From a virus: a stretch of DNA of 27,771 nt. Numbering within the stretch: the first letter of the stretch is position 1; the number at the start of each line of letters is the position of its first letter. The notes under the pieces are model-generated. The model was not told the origin of the DNA. It made no database searches and saw only the letters and a list, made by a program, of their open reading frames with translations. A program made the translations under genes and the position numbers. The stretch is from IMG/VR virus record IMGVR_UViG_3300033146_001206, positions 1 through 27,771 of that record, one strand, 5' to 3'. Below are positions 15,235-21,763 of the stretch, piece after piece.

Positions 15235-16023
15235 ATGAAAAATAAAGATTGGCAAGATGAGTTGTTTGATTTGTATAGTAACGGCGTCCTAACTGAAAGT
15301 AAGGGTGGGGATACTACTGGCAAATCTGGAAAAGTTAAATCAGATGTTAAAGTTGGAAAAAGCTTTGATGGTGCAGAGAAAGAAGAACCACAAACTGGAA
15401 CTAAAAGCCCTGCTATGAAAGATGTAAAAAAATCAAAAGAAAAGAAAACTAAATTAAAGGAGAGTGCAAGAATGAAAAACGAATCTTTTGACGATCTTTA
15501 TGATAAGATTTTAAGTGAAGATGTTTTTGATCAAGATGAAAGCGCGGTTGAACGTAGTGACGCTGGTGAATTTAATGACGATATGGAAGACTTCCCACCA
15601 GAAGGTGAAGACGATGGCGTGGGCGATGAAGTTGATGTTGCAACTGAATTGAAAATGGTTATCGACACCCTTTCAGATATTGCTGAAAGAATGGGTGCCT
15701 TTGATGGTGAAGAAGAAGGTGAAGAAGAAGGTGATGGGTTTGGTGGAGAAGAAGGTGGCGAAGGGTTTGAACCTGAACTAGAAGAATCTGTTCAAGTTAA
15801 ACTTCAAAAGCTTAAATCATCAGTATCAAAGCTTCAAGGTAAGAACAACAAAGTTGCTTCAAAATTTAAGGCTACTGGTGGAAAGGCCAAAAATGTTGGC
15901 CCTGGAAAAGGAAAATGCGATGGAAAGATCGAAAATCCTGGAAAATCTAAGTTTAGTCCTACCATGTCGGGCAAAGCGAATGGAAATTCACCAGCAAATA
16001 AAGCAAATGCAGATTTGTTTTAA
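15235..16023 (+). CDS. Acidic prohead core/internal head protein, with leader
   Basis: 262 residues, extremely charged and low-complexity. Residues 1-21 form a leader-like segment ending VLTE (L-T-E at 19-21). Residues 22-79 are Lys/Ser/Gly-rich. Residues 80-95 start a second leader-like segment, MKNESFDDLYDKILSE (LSE at 93-95). Then come a strongly acidic Glu/Gly tract (about 155-185, repeated GEEEG), a short amphipathic helix, and a basic Lys/Gly-rich tail. This resembles the acidic prohead core proteins of T4-like phages (gp67/gp68 type), which fill the prohead and are cut up by the prohead protease. GGAG precedes the first ATG and AAGGAG the second, in-frame ATG at 15472, so two products are likely. 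A terminator follows directly. Confidence 0.6.
   Translation: MKNKDWQDELFDLYSNGVLTESKGGDTTGKSGKVKSDVKVGKSFDGAEKEEPQTGTKSPAMKDVKKSKEKKTKLKESARMKNESFDDLYDKILSEDVFDQDESAVERSDAGEFNDDMEDFPPEGEDDGVGDEVDVATELKMVIDTLSDIAERMGAFDGEEEGEEEGDGFGGEEGGEGFEPELEESVQVKLQKLKSSVSKLQGKNNKVASKFKATGGKAKNVGPGKGKCDGKIENPGKSKFSPTMSGKANGNSPANKANADLF
15472..16023 (+). CDS. Alternative in-frame product of the prohead-core-like gene
   Basis: An in-frame ATG at codon 80 of the gene at 15235 is preceded by AAGGAG at 15456-15461, ten bases upstream, a stronger site than needed by chance in a Lys-rich stretch. It begins MKNESFDDLYDKILSE, itself a leader with an L-S-E site, so a separate 183-residue protein with its own leader is plausible. 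Alternatively the site is simply a Lys-Glu codon run and the segment is a second protease site in one precursor. Confidence 0.4.
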   Translation: MKNESFDDLYDKILSEDVFDQDESAVERSDAGEFNDDMEDFPPEGEDDGVGDEVDVATELKMVIDTLSDIAERMGAFDGEEEGEEEGDGFGGEEGGEGFEPELEESVQVKLQKLKSSVSKLQGKNNKVASKFKATGGKAKNVGPGKGKCDGKIENPGKSKFSPTMSGKANGNSPANKANADLF

Positions 16024-16047
16024 TATATAATTAAAAATTCATTAAAT

Positions 16048-16079
16048 GGGGATTGGTTTAGAACTGATCCCCTTTTTTT
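16048..16079 (+). terminator. Rho-independent terminator
   Basis: GGGGAT (16048-16053) pairs with ATCCCC (16067-16072), extended inward by wobble and Watson-Crick pairs to a TAG loop, followed by seven T (16073-16079). It ends the prohead-core-like transcript. The next late box begins at its last T. Confidence 0.8.
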
Positions 16080-16086
16080 ATAAATA
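16079..16086 (+). promoter_or_regulatory. T4-like late promoter box TATAAATA
   Basis: A perfect TATAAATA directly after the terminator T-run, 24 bases before ATG 16111, whose ribosome site is GAGGAAG. It probably drives the four-gene set up to 18716. Confidence 0.7.
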
Positions 16087-16110
16087 CTTGTAAAGAAATA
16101 CGAGGAAGAA

Positions 16111-16680
16111 ATGAAACAAGAATTAGAATTAATTTATGAAAATATGTTAGAAGATCGTTTTAATGAAGATCAGCCATTAAATTCTGATAATGAGGGGCAG
16201 TCATTTGATGATGATTATATTACACAAGCTGGAAGAACTGCAAGACCATGGAAAAGCACCGCTGTGTGCAAAAAAGCAGTTGAATATATTTCTGAGGGAG
16301 ATAAAGTTTTAGATTATGGTTCTGGGCCATTTCAAAAGATCAGACCAACTATTGAAGCTTTAGGTGCAGAATATATACCATTTGATAGATATAATAATAT
16401 TGGGTCTATGAATGATTTACATAATAATGATCTTGTTATGCTTAGTAATGTATTAAATGTTGCAGTAAAGGCTAGTGATCCAGAAAAGGTTTATTATAAT
16501 ATTCTACATGAAGCTATTGGTGCGGCAAAAACTGGTGGAATACTAGTTGCAAATATTCCAAAAATTGGCCCAATGGCTGATTGGATGACTGTTGAAAAGC
16601 TTGAAAGTGATATGTCTGAATTTTTTGGTCATATTAAAGCATGGCGCAGTGGTGTAGTTGTTGGTTTAGACAAAATATAA
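16111..16680 (+). CDS. SAM-dependent methyltransferase-like protein with capsid leader
   Basis: 189 residues. Residues 1-15, MKQELELIYENMLED, carry the shared leader (IYE at 8-10). Residues 41-189 have a class I methyltransferase outline: 'GDKVLDYGSGPFQK' (motif I, VLDYGSG at 66-72), 'lGAEYIPFDRYN' (acidic end of strand 2), 'NNDLVMLSNVLNV' (motif IV-like strand), and 'iLheAigAaktGGiLVaNIPK' (motif V/VI helix-strand). No NPPY or DPPY motif is present, so a DNA N6-adenine type is not supported, and the substrate is unknown. It comes after a perfect late promoter and before a neck protein, so it is probably made with virion proteins. I infer that it may be packaged and injected. The frame is intact. 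Confidence 0.6.
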   Translation: MKQELELIYENMLEDRFNEDQPLNSDNEGQSFDDDYITQAGRTARPWKSTAVCKKAVEYISEGDKVLDYGSGPFQKIRPTIEALGAEYIPFDRYNNIGSMNDLHNNDLVMLSNVLNVAVKASDPEKVYYNILHEAIGAAKTGGILVANIPKIGPMADWMTVEKLESDMSEFFGHIKAWRSGVVVGLDKI

Positions 16681-16692
16681 GTTTGGGGCGAT

Positions 16693-17583
16693 ATGAGGTG
16701 CAATTCAAATAATCCATACGGAAACAATTATAGGGTTCTGAGAAAATCTACGAACTTAAATGAACGTAGATTGTTCCAAAGCTATTGGCAAGAACTTGTG
16801 AATATATATGGGACATATATTGATTATTATACTGATATGTATTCGCTGACATCTCATGATTCCTTTTATGGTGAAGATACAACCGCGCCATATAGCAAGC
16901 CAACTGGTCTTGTTTTGTTGGCAGAATTTAATAATGACTCATTACTCTTATCTAAATTCGGCATTCAAACAGATGCGGATGCAACATTTATTATTCCGAT
17001 CCTAACATACAGAGAAACATTTGGCCCAAATGCTGAACCAAAATCTGGGGATTTAATTCGTATGACTGAACTGGGCCTAGACCGCCCAGGAGGTCTTAAC
17101 GATATGAATACTATAACTGCTATGCCAACTGCATGTGACGAACGATTTGACCCCTTAAAAGCAGTTTGTCGGGAGAATTCCGAGGACGGTGCGGTTGTTG
17201 ATTGTCATACCGACGAACAATTAACATCAGAGTATGATGATTTGAATAATTTTAATAATTTATTGCGTGGTGCTCCAGTGTTTGAAATAACAGAACGCCG
17301 TGATGAAATTTTGAACATGCAATACAATTCATTACTAGGACATTATGTTTGGATTATACATGCCAAACAATATGATTATAGTTATAGACCAGAGGCACCA
17401 AGAACTCCTGGGTCAGATCAAGTTAGTGATGATACATTATATGGTAAATTGTCTGGTGACAATAATTCAAATTGGGCAGAGAATCCCAAACTATACGAAC
17501 AGAATACTGAAAAACAAAGTAATGAAATCTGGGATTATGATATGCATTCAAATAGTAATGACAGTGTATATGGTGAATACTAA
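16693..17583 (+). CDS. Neck protein, gp14-like
   Basis: 296 residues against 256 in T4 gp14. The order of features fits gp14: an N-terminal helical part ('erRLFQSYWQELVNIYGTYIDYYTD'), an 'FYGEDTTAPY' motif comparable to the 'ifGED' of gp14, 'LLaEFNndSLLLSKFGIQTDADATFIIP', 'PKSGDLIRMTE', 'GAPVFEITERRDEI', and 'GHYVWIIHAKQYDYSYRPEAP'. gp14 joins the filled head to the tail via the neck. The C-terminal 50 residues are Asn/Asp-rich and repeat short 'YG(K/E)' units. TGGGG precedes the ATG. The stop codon overlaps the next start (TAATG). The family call is from memory of gp14 patterns. Confidence 0.65.
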   Translation: MRCNSNNPYGNNYRVLRKSTNLNERRLFQSYWQELVNIYGTYIDYYTDMYSLTSHDSFYGEDTTAPYSKPTGLVLLAEFNNDSLLLSKFGIQTDADATFIIPILTYRETFGPNAEPKSGDLIRMTELGLDRPGGLNDMNTITAMPTACDERFDPLKAVCRENSEDGAVVDCHTDEQLTSEYDDLNNFNNLLRGAPVFEITERRDEILNMQYNSLLGHYVWIIHAKQYDYSYRPEAPRTPGSDQVSDDTLYGKLSGDNNSNWAENPKLYEQNTEKQSNEIWDYDMHSNSNDSVYGEY

Positions 17584-18320
17584 TGAAAATTACATTTGAG
17601 AAATTATTTAATGAAATGGCCATTGGTCGAGATAAGGCCGAAACATTAAATGTTAAAAAACGCATACCAAATACCGATGATGTTAAGGTTGCTATTAAAA
17701 ACTCTGGTGGAAAAATTGAAAAAGGCGGGGTGAGTATTCCAGTAACAAGACGCCAGAATAAAGATCAAGTGGACGAACAATCATCTAGGAGTTGTGTGTA
17801 TTACTTGCCAGCAAAGACCAAAAACAAATATACGGGCAGTGGTTTTTATGGTGGATCATATCATGTTGAGCAAGAGATATTTGTAAAAAGGCCGTTTGTT
17901 GTTAAAGGCTCAACTGGTGGCTCTGTTCCAAAAAATGCACTAATTAAGTTGACAAAGGATAAAAAAATCTATACAAGTATTCAAAGCGATGCAATGAAAG
18001 TTATTTTTAAGACAATACAAAATGAACCTGCATCAGATGTTATTTTAGAACTTGAGAAGGTATTGAAACAATATGGCGGCAATGTTCCCGATGCAAGCAA
18101 TATGTATTATACTGCAAAAAAGGTTGGTGGAAATTTTTTAATTATGGCAGTCTCAGAAAATATTGCGGCAAACAATATAAGAAATGCTGGCTATGACAGT
18201 ATTCTGGGTGTGTCATATACCAAGCAGAAAGAACCATTTTTGGGAGAAATTATAGATTTGAGAGAAATTAGCTATCCAAGTCAAGAACAATCGGGTGATA
18301 TCCATCCAAGCTATTATTAA
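17583..18320 (+). CDS. Putative ADP-ribosyltransferase-fold protein with leader-like N-terminus
   Basis: 245 residues. It begins MKITFEKLFNEMAIG, similar to the other leaders but with F-N-E rather than (I/L)-x-E. Residues about 60-115 ('SCVYYLPAK', 'GSGFYGGSYHVEQEIFVKRP', 'FVVKGSTGGSVPKNALIKL') and 160-240 ('YYTAKKVGGNFLIMAVSENI', 'iRnAGYDSILGVSY', 'EPFLGEIIDLREisYP') recall phage ADP-ribosyltransferase-like polyvalent-protein domains, in which a 'nPlvvkg.tGG' strand is followed by 'aGYDaiig' and a strand with a Glu. I cannot place all catalytic residues. T4 Alt, an ADP-ribosyltransferase carried in the head and injected, would be the functional parallel. It is coupled to the gp14-like gene by TAATG and so is a late gene. 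Confidence 0.45.
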   Translation: MKITFEKLFNEMAIGRDKAETLNVKKRIPNTDDVKVAIKNSGGKIEKGGVSIPVTRRQNKDQVDEQSSRSCVYYLPAKTKNKYTGSGFYGGSYHVEQEIFVKRPFVVKGSTGGSVPKNALIKLTKDKKIYTSIQSDAMKVIFKTIQNEPASDVILELEKVLKQYGGNVPDASNMYYTAKKVGGNFLIMAVSENIAANNIRNAGYDSILGVSYTKQKEPFLGEIIDLREISYPSQEQSGDIHPSYY

Positions 18321-18332
18321 AAAGATGATATT

Positions 18333-18716
18333 ATGCTAATAGAAAAATACAACAAAGTTTTAGTTCCAACTAACTTAAAATCAATTCAACGTCTTATTTC
18401 ACAAATTGAAGCAATGGCGGCAATTTCAACTGATATTAATGAGTATGATAATGGCGAAGGTTTTAACTCTCCCCATTCTAAATTCTATTTTTATGAAGGT
18501 GGAAATTCTATAACATATAATAAAACTGTTCCAATTGAAGATATTATTGAATGGTTGAATATCCTCAACACATATAAAAATACTCAGATAAGTGGTTATG
18601 ACGATTATAGCGCCGCTGAGAAGTTGTATGATGCGTCTAAACAAATGGATGATTTGGATAATACTATTGGTGGGCTAGTTAAATCTGCGGGTGTTAAAAT
18701 ACATGGGATCATTTGA
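18333..18716 (+). CDS. Hypothetical protein, end of the late neck operon
   Basis: 127 residues, not recognised. A helical N-terminus ('nLKSIQRLISQIEAMAAIS') is followed by a Tyr/Asn-rich middle ('SKFYFYEGGNSITYNK') and two further amphipathic helices. It lies 12 bases after the ADP-ribosyltransferase-like gene with a weak ribosome site (AAGATG) and ends nine bases from the convergent gene at 18725, with no clear terminator between. The short N-terminus (MLIEKYNKVL) lacks a clear leader match. It may be a partner or specificity factor of its upstream neighbour, but nothing in the sequence shows that. Confidence 0.55.
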   Translation: MLIEKYNKVLVPTNLKSIQRLISQIEAMAAISTDINEYDNGEGFNSPHSKFYFYEGGNSITYNKTVPIEDIIEWLNILNTYKNTQISGYDDYSAAEKLYDASKQMDDLDNTIGGLVKSAGVKIHGII

Positions 18717-18724
18717 AGACTTTT

Positions 18725-19099
18725 CTAATGAAAATTAAAGAAACTTTCAAAGTTATCTTTTACAGGAGTTTTATGATTGGTAGCCTCGGCTACCGCCGTG
18801 TCCCAAGTGTGTGTGTTTAGATTTATTTCATTATTTGAAACCCACGACAAAATACTAGATACTTGGGGCAATCGTTCTTGTATTGAATTACTTTTATTTT
18901 CAGACAACATAAATTCATTGTCATTTTTTAACTGTCCAACAAACCAATCAACGTGCTCATTAAATGTATCTTCACACAAGGCGTTGATTGTACTTTTACA
19001 AATCCCATAGTTTGCACACTCTTGCTTAAATTGGGTTTTTAAGGAAACCTTGTGGTGCTTGAGCATCCCTTCATAAATTATACCAATTCTATCGTGCAT
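18725..19099 (-). CDS. Hypothetical protein with capsid-leader-like N-terminus
   Basis: 124 residues, function unknown. The start MHDRIGIIYEGMLKHH matches the 'IYE(N/G)ML' leader of the genes at 6740, 7076 and 16111, with I-Y-E at 8-10 as a possible protease site, though the second (I/L)-x-E is missing. The body has four Cys (C28, C33, C42 and possibly structural others) and mostly helical segments. GAAGGA precedes the ATG, and a late-type box AGTAAATA lies 30 bases upstream. It is a single-gene unit convergent with the neck operon. Confidence 0.55.
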   Translation of the reverse strand: MHDRIGIIYEGMLKHHKVSLKTQFKQECANYGICKSTINALCEDTFNEHVDWFVGQLKNDNEFMLSENKSNSIQERLPQVSSILSWVSNNEINLNTHTWDTAVAEATNHKTPVKDNFESFFNFH

Positions 19100-19129
19100 A
19101 TCTATCCTTCATAAATTAATACGTATAAT

Positions 19130-19137
19130 TATTTACT
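19130..19137 (-). promoter_or_regulatory. Late promoter-like box AGTAAATA
   Basis: The minus strand reads TTTAAGTAAATAATT 30 bases before ATG 19099, nearly the same string as at the terminase. It differs from TATAAATA at the first two positions only. Confidence 0.5.
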
Positions 19138-19171
19138 TAAATTACACAGTATAATGTATTTGTATAATAAA

Positions 19172-20293
19172 TTATACGTCACAGCGATCAATTTTCACCA
19201 CATATGGGAAGCGTGGAATTTGTTTGTCTGGTGTTAGGTTAAAATACTTAACCGTGGCCATTTTTCCAATGTAATGATCCTTATCAATAAGAATCTCTTT
19301 TAGGCGCTCATGCTTCCCTTTGATGCTTGCATTAAAATAGTGTCCACTTTTGGACATAAAACGCATTTTTGCGGCCATATTAGCCTTATTTCCCCTGCCG
19401 TGGTGAATATCCAGTATTTTGTATTCTTCATCGATGAATTTTTTATATTTTAGAAGACTATTAGAGCGTTTGTTGTGATACTTGTCATTAACACGAATAA
19501 TAGCCCCCTCGTAGCCATCTTCTAAAAAACGATCAAGGTAATCATCAATTTCTTCATAAGAATTTGCCTCATACGTTGGCACTAGACGAACGGCACTGTG
19601 CATTTCTGGGTGTTCATCATAGAATTTCTTAAATGCAAAAAATCTATCAGAAAATAAATCACTTTCATCATAAACACCAAATTTTGGAACATCATAAACA
19701 TGATATTGAAGAACGTCTGTGATTTCCATAACATCTATGATGGATAATTTCTTTTTAACTACCAAAGATTGGATTTTACTGAAATCATTATTCAGTTCGT
19801 GGTTATATAGCTCACCATCTAATATAGCCAGCTTATCTAATTCAAATACAGGCTTCAATAAGTCTTGAATGTGGGCAGTAGATTGAAATGTTTCGCCCTT
19901 CCTAGACCGACAGCAAGAAAAATTCGATACACAACGTATTCCGTCTAATTTTCCTTGAATATAACATGGGAATGTTAGTTTGTCTTTGTAATCCTCATAC
20001 TTTTTTGCCAACATTGGTTCATAGAACATATCTACGTTGTCCACATTAGTAACATCCACGGTGTAACCCGTTTTTAATTTTTTGTCCCATTTAGACTTAG
20101 CCTCTTTGATGGCTTGTGTTTCTGGTGTGGTTTCATTGGCCCTGCCAACATTTTTAGCTTTGCATTTTGTGGGATTGGATTGGGTAATCTTTCCACCCTG
20201 CTGACCCTCTTTAGTAAAATATGCACCACCGTCAATAATGATTTCCCATGTTTGAATTGCACCAGTTTTAGTTCGCTTGTATAGAATGTCCAT
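19172..20293 (-). CDS. ATP-dependent DNA ligase
   Basis: 373 residues from ATG 20293, chosen because GGAG lies six bases upstream. The first about 45 residues ('LYKRTKTGAIQTWEI', 'YFTKEGQQGG') look like a small WGR-like DNA-binding module seen in some phage ligases. The nucleotidyltransferase domain has motif I QGKLDGIR (113-120, K115 the adenylated lysine), 'SRKGETF' (130-136), motif III ILDGELY, 'YHVYDVP', motif IV EGAIIR (262-267) and motif V LLKYKKF (280-286). An OB-fold end follows ('GRGNKANMAAKMRF', 'KGKMATVKYFNLTP'-like). It seals nicks in replication and recombination, equivalent in role to T4 gp30 but shorter than gp30 (487). It is a stand-alone gene with its own promoter candidate. 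Confidence 0.9.
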   Translation of the reverse strand: MDILYKRTKTGAIQTWEIIIDGGAYFTKEGQQGGKITQSNPTKCKAKNVGRANETTPETQAIKEAKSKWDKKLKTGYTVDVTNVDNVDMFYEPMLAKKYEDYKDKLTFPCYIQGKLDGIRCVSNFSCCRSRKGETFQSTAHIQDLLKPVFELDKLAILDGELYNHELNNDFSKIQSLVVKKKLSIIDVMEITDVLQYHVYDVPKFGVYDESDLFSDRFFAFKKFYDEHPEMHSAVRLVPTYEANSYEEIDDYLDRFLEDGYEGAIIRVNDKYHNKRSNSLLKYKKFIDEEYKILDIHHGRGNKANMAAKMRFMSKSGHYFNASIKGKHERLKEILIDKDHYIGKMATVKYFNLTPDKQIPRFPYVVKIDRCDV

Positions 20294-20317
20294 AGTATAC
20301 TCCAATGTGTTTATTAA

Positions 20318-20346
20318 TTTATCTGTGCCAATAATAGCACAATCAA
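20318..20346 (-). promoter_or_regulatory. Possible early promoter for DNA ligase
   Basis: The minus strand has TTGATT (20346-20341), a 17-base spacer, then GATAAA (20323-20318), four of six matches in each box to the sigma70 consensus. No late-type box is present here, which suits an early replication gene. Confidence 0.3.
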
Positions 20347-20370
20347 ATAAATAATCAAGATAAAAATAAA

Positions 20371-20400
20371 AAAACGGTGATAAATTAATATCACCGTTTT
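20371..20400. terminator. Bidirectional hairpin terminator
   Basis: AAAACGGTGATA (20371-20382) pairs perfectly with TATCACCGTTTT (20389-20400) around the loop AATTAA, with T-rich flanks on the minus strand. It ends the leftward 20423-21363 operon and isolates the ligase gene. Same loop as the terminator at 9840-9869. Confidence 0.85.
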
Positions 20401-20422
20401 GTTTTATTTTTTATTTTAATTG

Positions 20423-20812
20423 TTAGGACATGGTTAATGTCTCAATTAGGAAGTCCCACCCAGAAGATGATGGCTTTCCAGTAGAACCATCAAATGATTT
20501 GGTGATTTCAACACTGTGACCATCACTAAATGTAAACTTAATAATATCTTTTAAGTTTTCAATGTGTGCAATTTGATGTGTTTGGATTATATTCTTTTCA
20601 AATATCAACCATTCTGGTGGTCTCTTAAACATATCTTGTTGCGTTTGAATAACCTCATTATAATCTTTGATCTTATCTTTGATGTTATTCAAATAATCGT
20701 CCATATTCTTCTTGGCTTCCTCTGTCATAATGGGTTCGCCCGTTTCTGGGTCAAACACAATGTTGTCGGGGATTCCCTCTACATTCGGTATTCCGTTTGC
20801 TTTTTCTTCCAT
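20423..20812 (-). CDS. Hypothetical protein, last gene of the HTH operon
   Basis: 129 residues, not recognised. The N-terminus is Pro/Asn-rich ('NGIPNVEGIPDN', 'FDPETGEPIMTEE'), then a helix ('DDYLNNIKDKIKDYNEVIQTQQDMF'), then a small beta-rich part ('iKFTFSDGHSVEITKSFDGS'). It follows the 61-residue coiled-coil gene without a gap (stop and start touch) and is followed by a strong terminator. Its ribosome site is weak, so translation is probably coupled. Confidence 0.6.
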   Translation of the reverse strand: MEEKANGIPNVEGIPDNIVFDPETGEPIMTEEAKKNMDDYLNNIKDKIKDYNEVIQTQQDMFKRPPEWLIFEKNIIQTHQIAHIENLKDIIKFTFSDGHSVEITKSFDGSTGKPSSSGWDFLIETLTMS

Positions 20813-20998
20813 TTAATCATCACCAACTTGCTTTTCATTCGTTTTAATGGAGTCCATAGTGTCGCCAATTTCCAATTTAATGTCTTTGATTTGTTCATTA
20901 TAATCTTTATTTGCAGACTTCTTCAAAGCTGTAACGCTTGACAGTTCATCTGTCAATCGTACCAATTTGTCTTTTAACTCTGATGTTTCACTACCCAT
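20813..20998 (-). CDS. Small coiled-coil protein
   Basis: 61 residues, almost entirely heptad-like helix (KDKLVRLTDELSSVTALKKS onward) with no Pro or Gly in the core. GAGGAG lies eight bases before the ATG. It is the middle gene of three in a leftward operon, between the helix-turn-helix protein and an unknown. It probably dimerises; the function is unknown. Confidence 0.55.
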   Translation of the reverse strand: MGSETSELKDKLVRLTDELSSVTALKKSANKDYNEQIKDIKLEIGDTMDSIKTNEKQVGDD

Positions 20999-21003
20999 AA
21001 TAC

Positions 21004-21363
21004 TTACTCCTCTTCTTCTGTTTTTGTGTATGTATTTACTGAACGGTTTTTGATAAACTCATCCAATAAGTTTTGTTCAAATCTAATCCATCGTGCACCC
21101 TGTTTTATGCAGGCAACATCCCCAGATCGCACCCACCGCAATAGCGTCTCTCTGCAAACTCCGATATAAACTGCGGCTTCTTTGACATTTAATAGTGTAT
21201 TGTTTGATTTGATTTCTTCATCTTTTTGCAATGATGCTATTATTTTTTGCTGTAGATCATCAGACAGACTAACGGCCAACTCTATAATAAGATCGGCTTT
21301 GGCTGGGTTTGTTAGTGTATTCTCTATTACTTCTTTTATACTTATATCACACGTGCATGCCAT
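21004..21363 (-). CDS. Helix-turn-helix DNA-binding protein (excisionase/MerR-like HTH)
   Basis: 119 residues. The N-terminal 55 residues are helical. Residues about 57-103 ('LLNVKEAAVYIGVCRETLLR', then 'WVRSGDVACIKQGARWIRF', then 'LLDEFI') are a classic HTH_17-type winged helix as found in excisionases, MerR-type proteins and some small terminase subunits. AAAGGG precedes the ATG. The N-terminus holds a Cys-x-Cys (ACTC). No integrase is visible in the window, so a transcriptional regulator or DNA-recognition factor is more likely than a true excisionase. First gene of a three-gene operon, divergent from the 21494 gene, so it might regulate that shared intergenic region. Confidence 0.7.
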   Translation of the reverse strand: MACTCDISIKEVIENTLTNPAKADLIIELAVSLSDDLQQKIIASLQKDEEIKSNNTLLNVKEAAVYIGVCRETLLRWVRSGDVACIKQGARWIRFEQNLLDEFIKNRSVNTYTKTEEEE

Positions 21364-21440
21364 TGTATTCCCTTTTATTTAATTACTGTTAATCAACACC
21401 AATTCAAGTTATCACAACAGAATTAAAAAGCAAATAGTTA

Positions 21441-21468
21441 TTGCATTTATTTTCAAATGTAGTAATAT
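21441..21468 (+). promoter_or_regulatory. Possible early promoter for 21494-22672
   Basis: TTGCAT (21441-21446), 16 bases, TAATAT (21463-21468), followed by GGAGAG and ATG 21494. The boxes match sigma70 consensus at three and four of six positions. There is no late-type box, as expected for replication genes. Confidence 0.3.
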
Positions 21469-21493
21469 GCTTAAACAAATTCGGAGAGTTTAT

Positions 21494-21754
21494 ATGAAAA
21501 TCAAACCAAAAAATAGAGGAATGTATGCCATCAAATCTGGTGATAGGCAAGGTGGTTTTATTGTATTCATAAAGAAATATTTCACAAAAATGGAATACGC
21601 CTGTTTATTTATGCCCGACCCAATGGAAGCTATTTATTTGTCAAAAGATGAAGCAAATAGTATGATCCAAACAAGAAAATTAGATTTTGTTAAAAAATTG
21701 CCAGTACAAATATATGAAATTTGTCAGGCAAACTATGAGCATTATAAATTATAA
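21494..21754 (+). CDS. Hypothetical protein upstream of the exonuclease
   Basis: 86 residues from ATG 21494, which has GGAGAG at good distance; an earlier in-frame ATG at 21467 lacks one. A basic N-terminus (MKIKPKNRGMYAIKSGDRQG) leads to a compact alpha/beta pattern ('GGFIVFIKKY', 'EYACLFMPDPMEAIYLSKDE', a C-terminal helix). Not recognised. Its stop is nine bases before the exonuclease start, so the two form an operon and a DNA replication or repair context is possible. Confidence 0.6.
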   Translation: MKIKPKNRGMYAIKSGDRQGGFIVFIKKYFTKMEYACLFMPDPMEAIYLSKDEANSMIQTRKLDFVKKLPVQIYEICQANYEHYKL

Positions 21755-21763
21755 GGGAAATGG

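Noticed and set aside
15174-15323. N-terminal extension of the terminase frame by 50 codons
   Set aside because: It covers the divergent gene's promoter, ribosome site and start, and looks unlike protein (Ser/Phe/Asn-rich low information).
19148-19175. TATAAT strings on the plus strand at the end of the ligase gene
   Set aside because: No rightward gene follows; chance in A/T-rich sequence.
21004-21363. Reading the helix-turn-helix protein as a true excisionase, implying a temperate phage
   Set aside because: No integrase, attachment site or repressor is visible, and the rest of the window is typical of a virulent T4-like phage.
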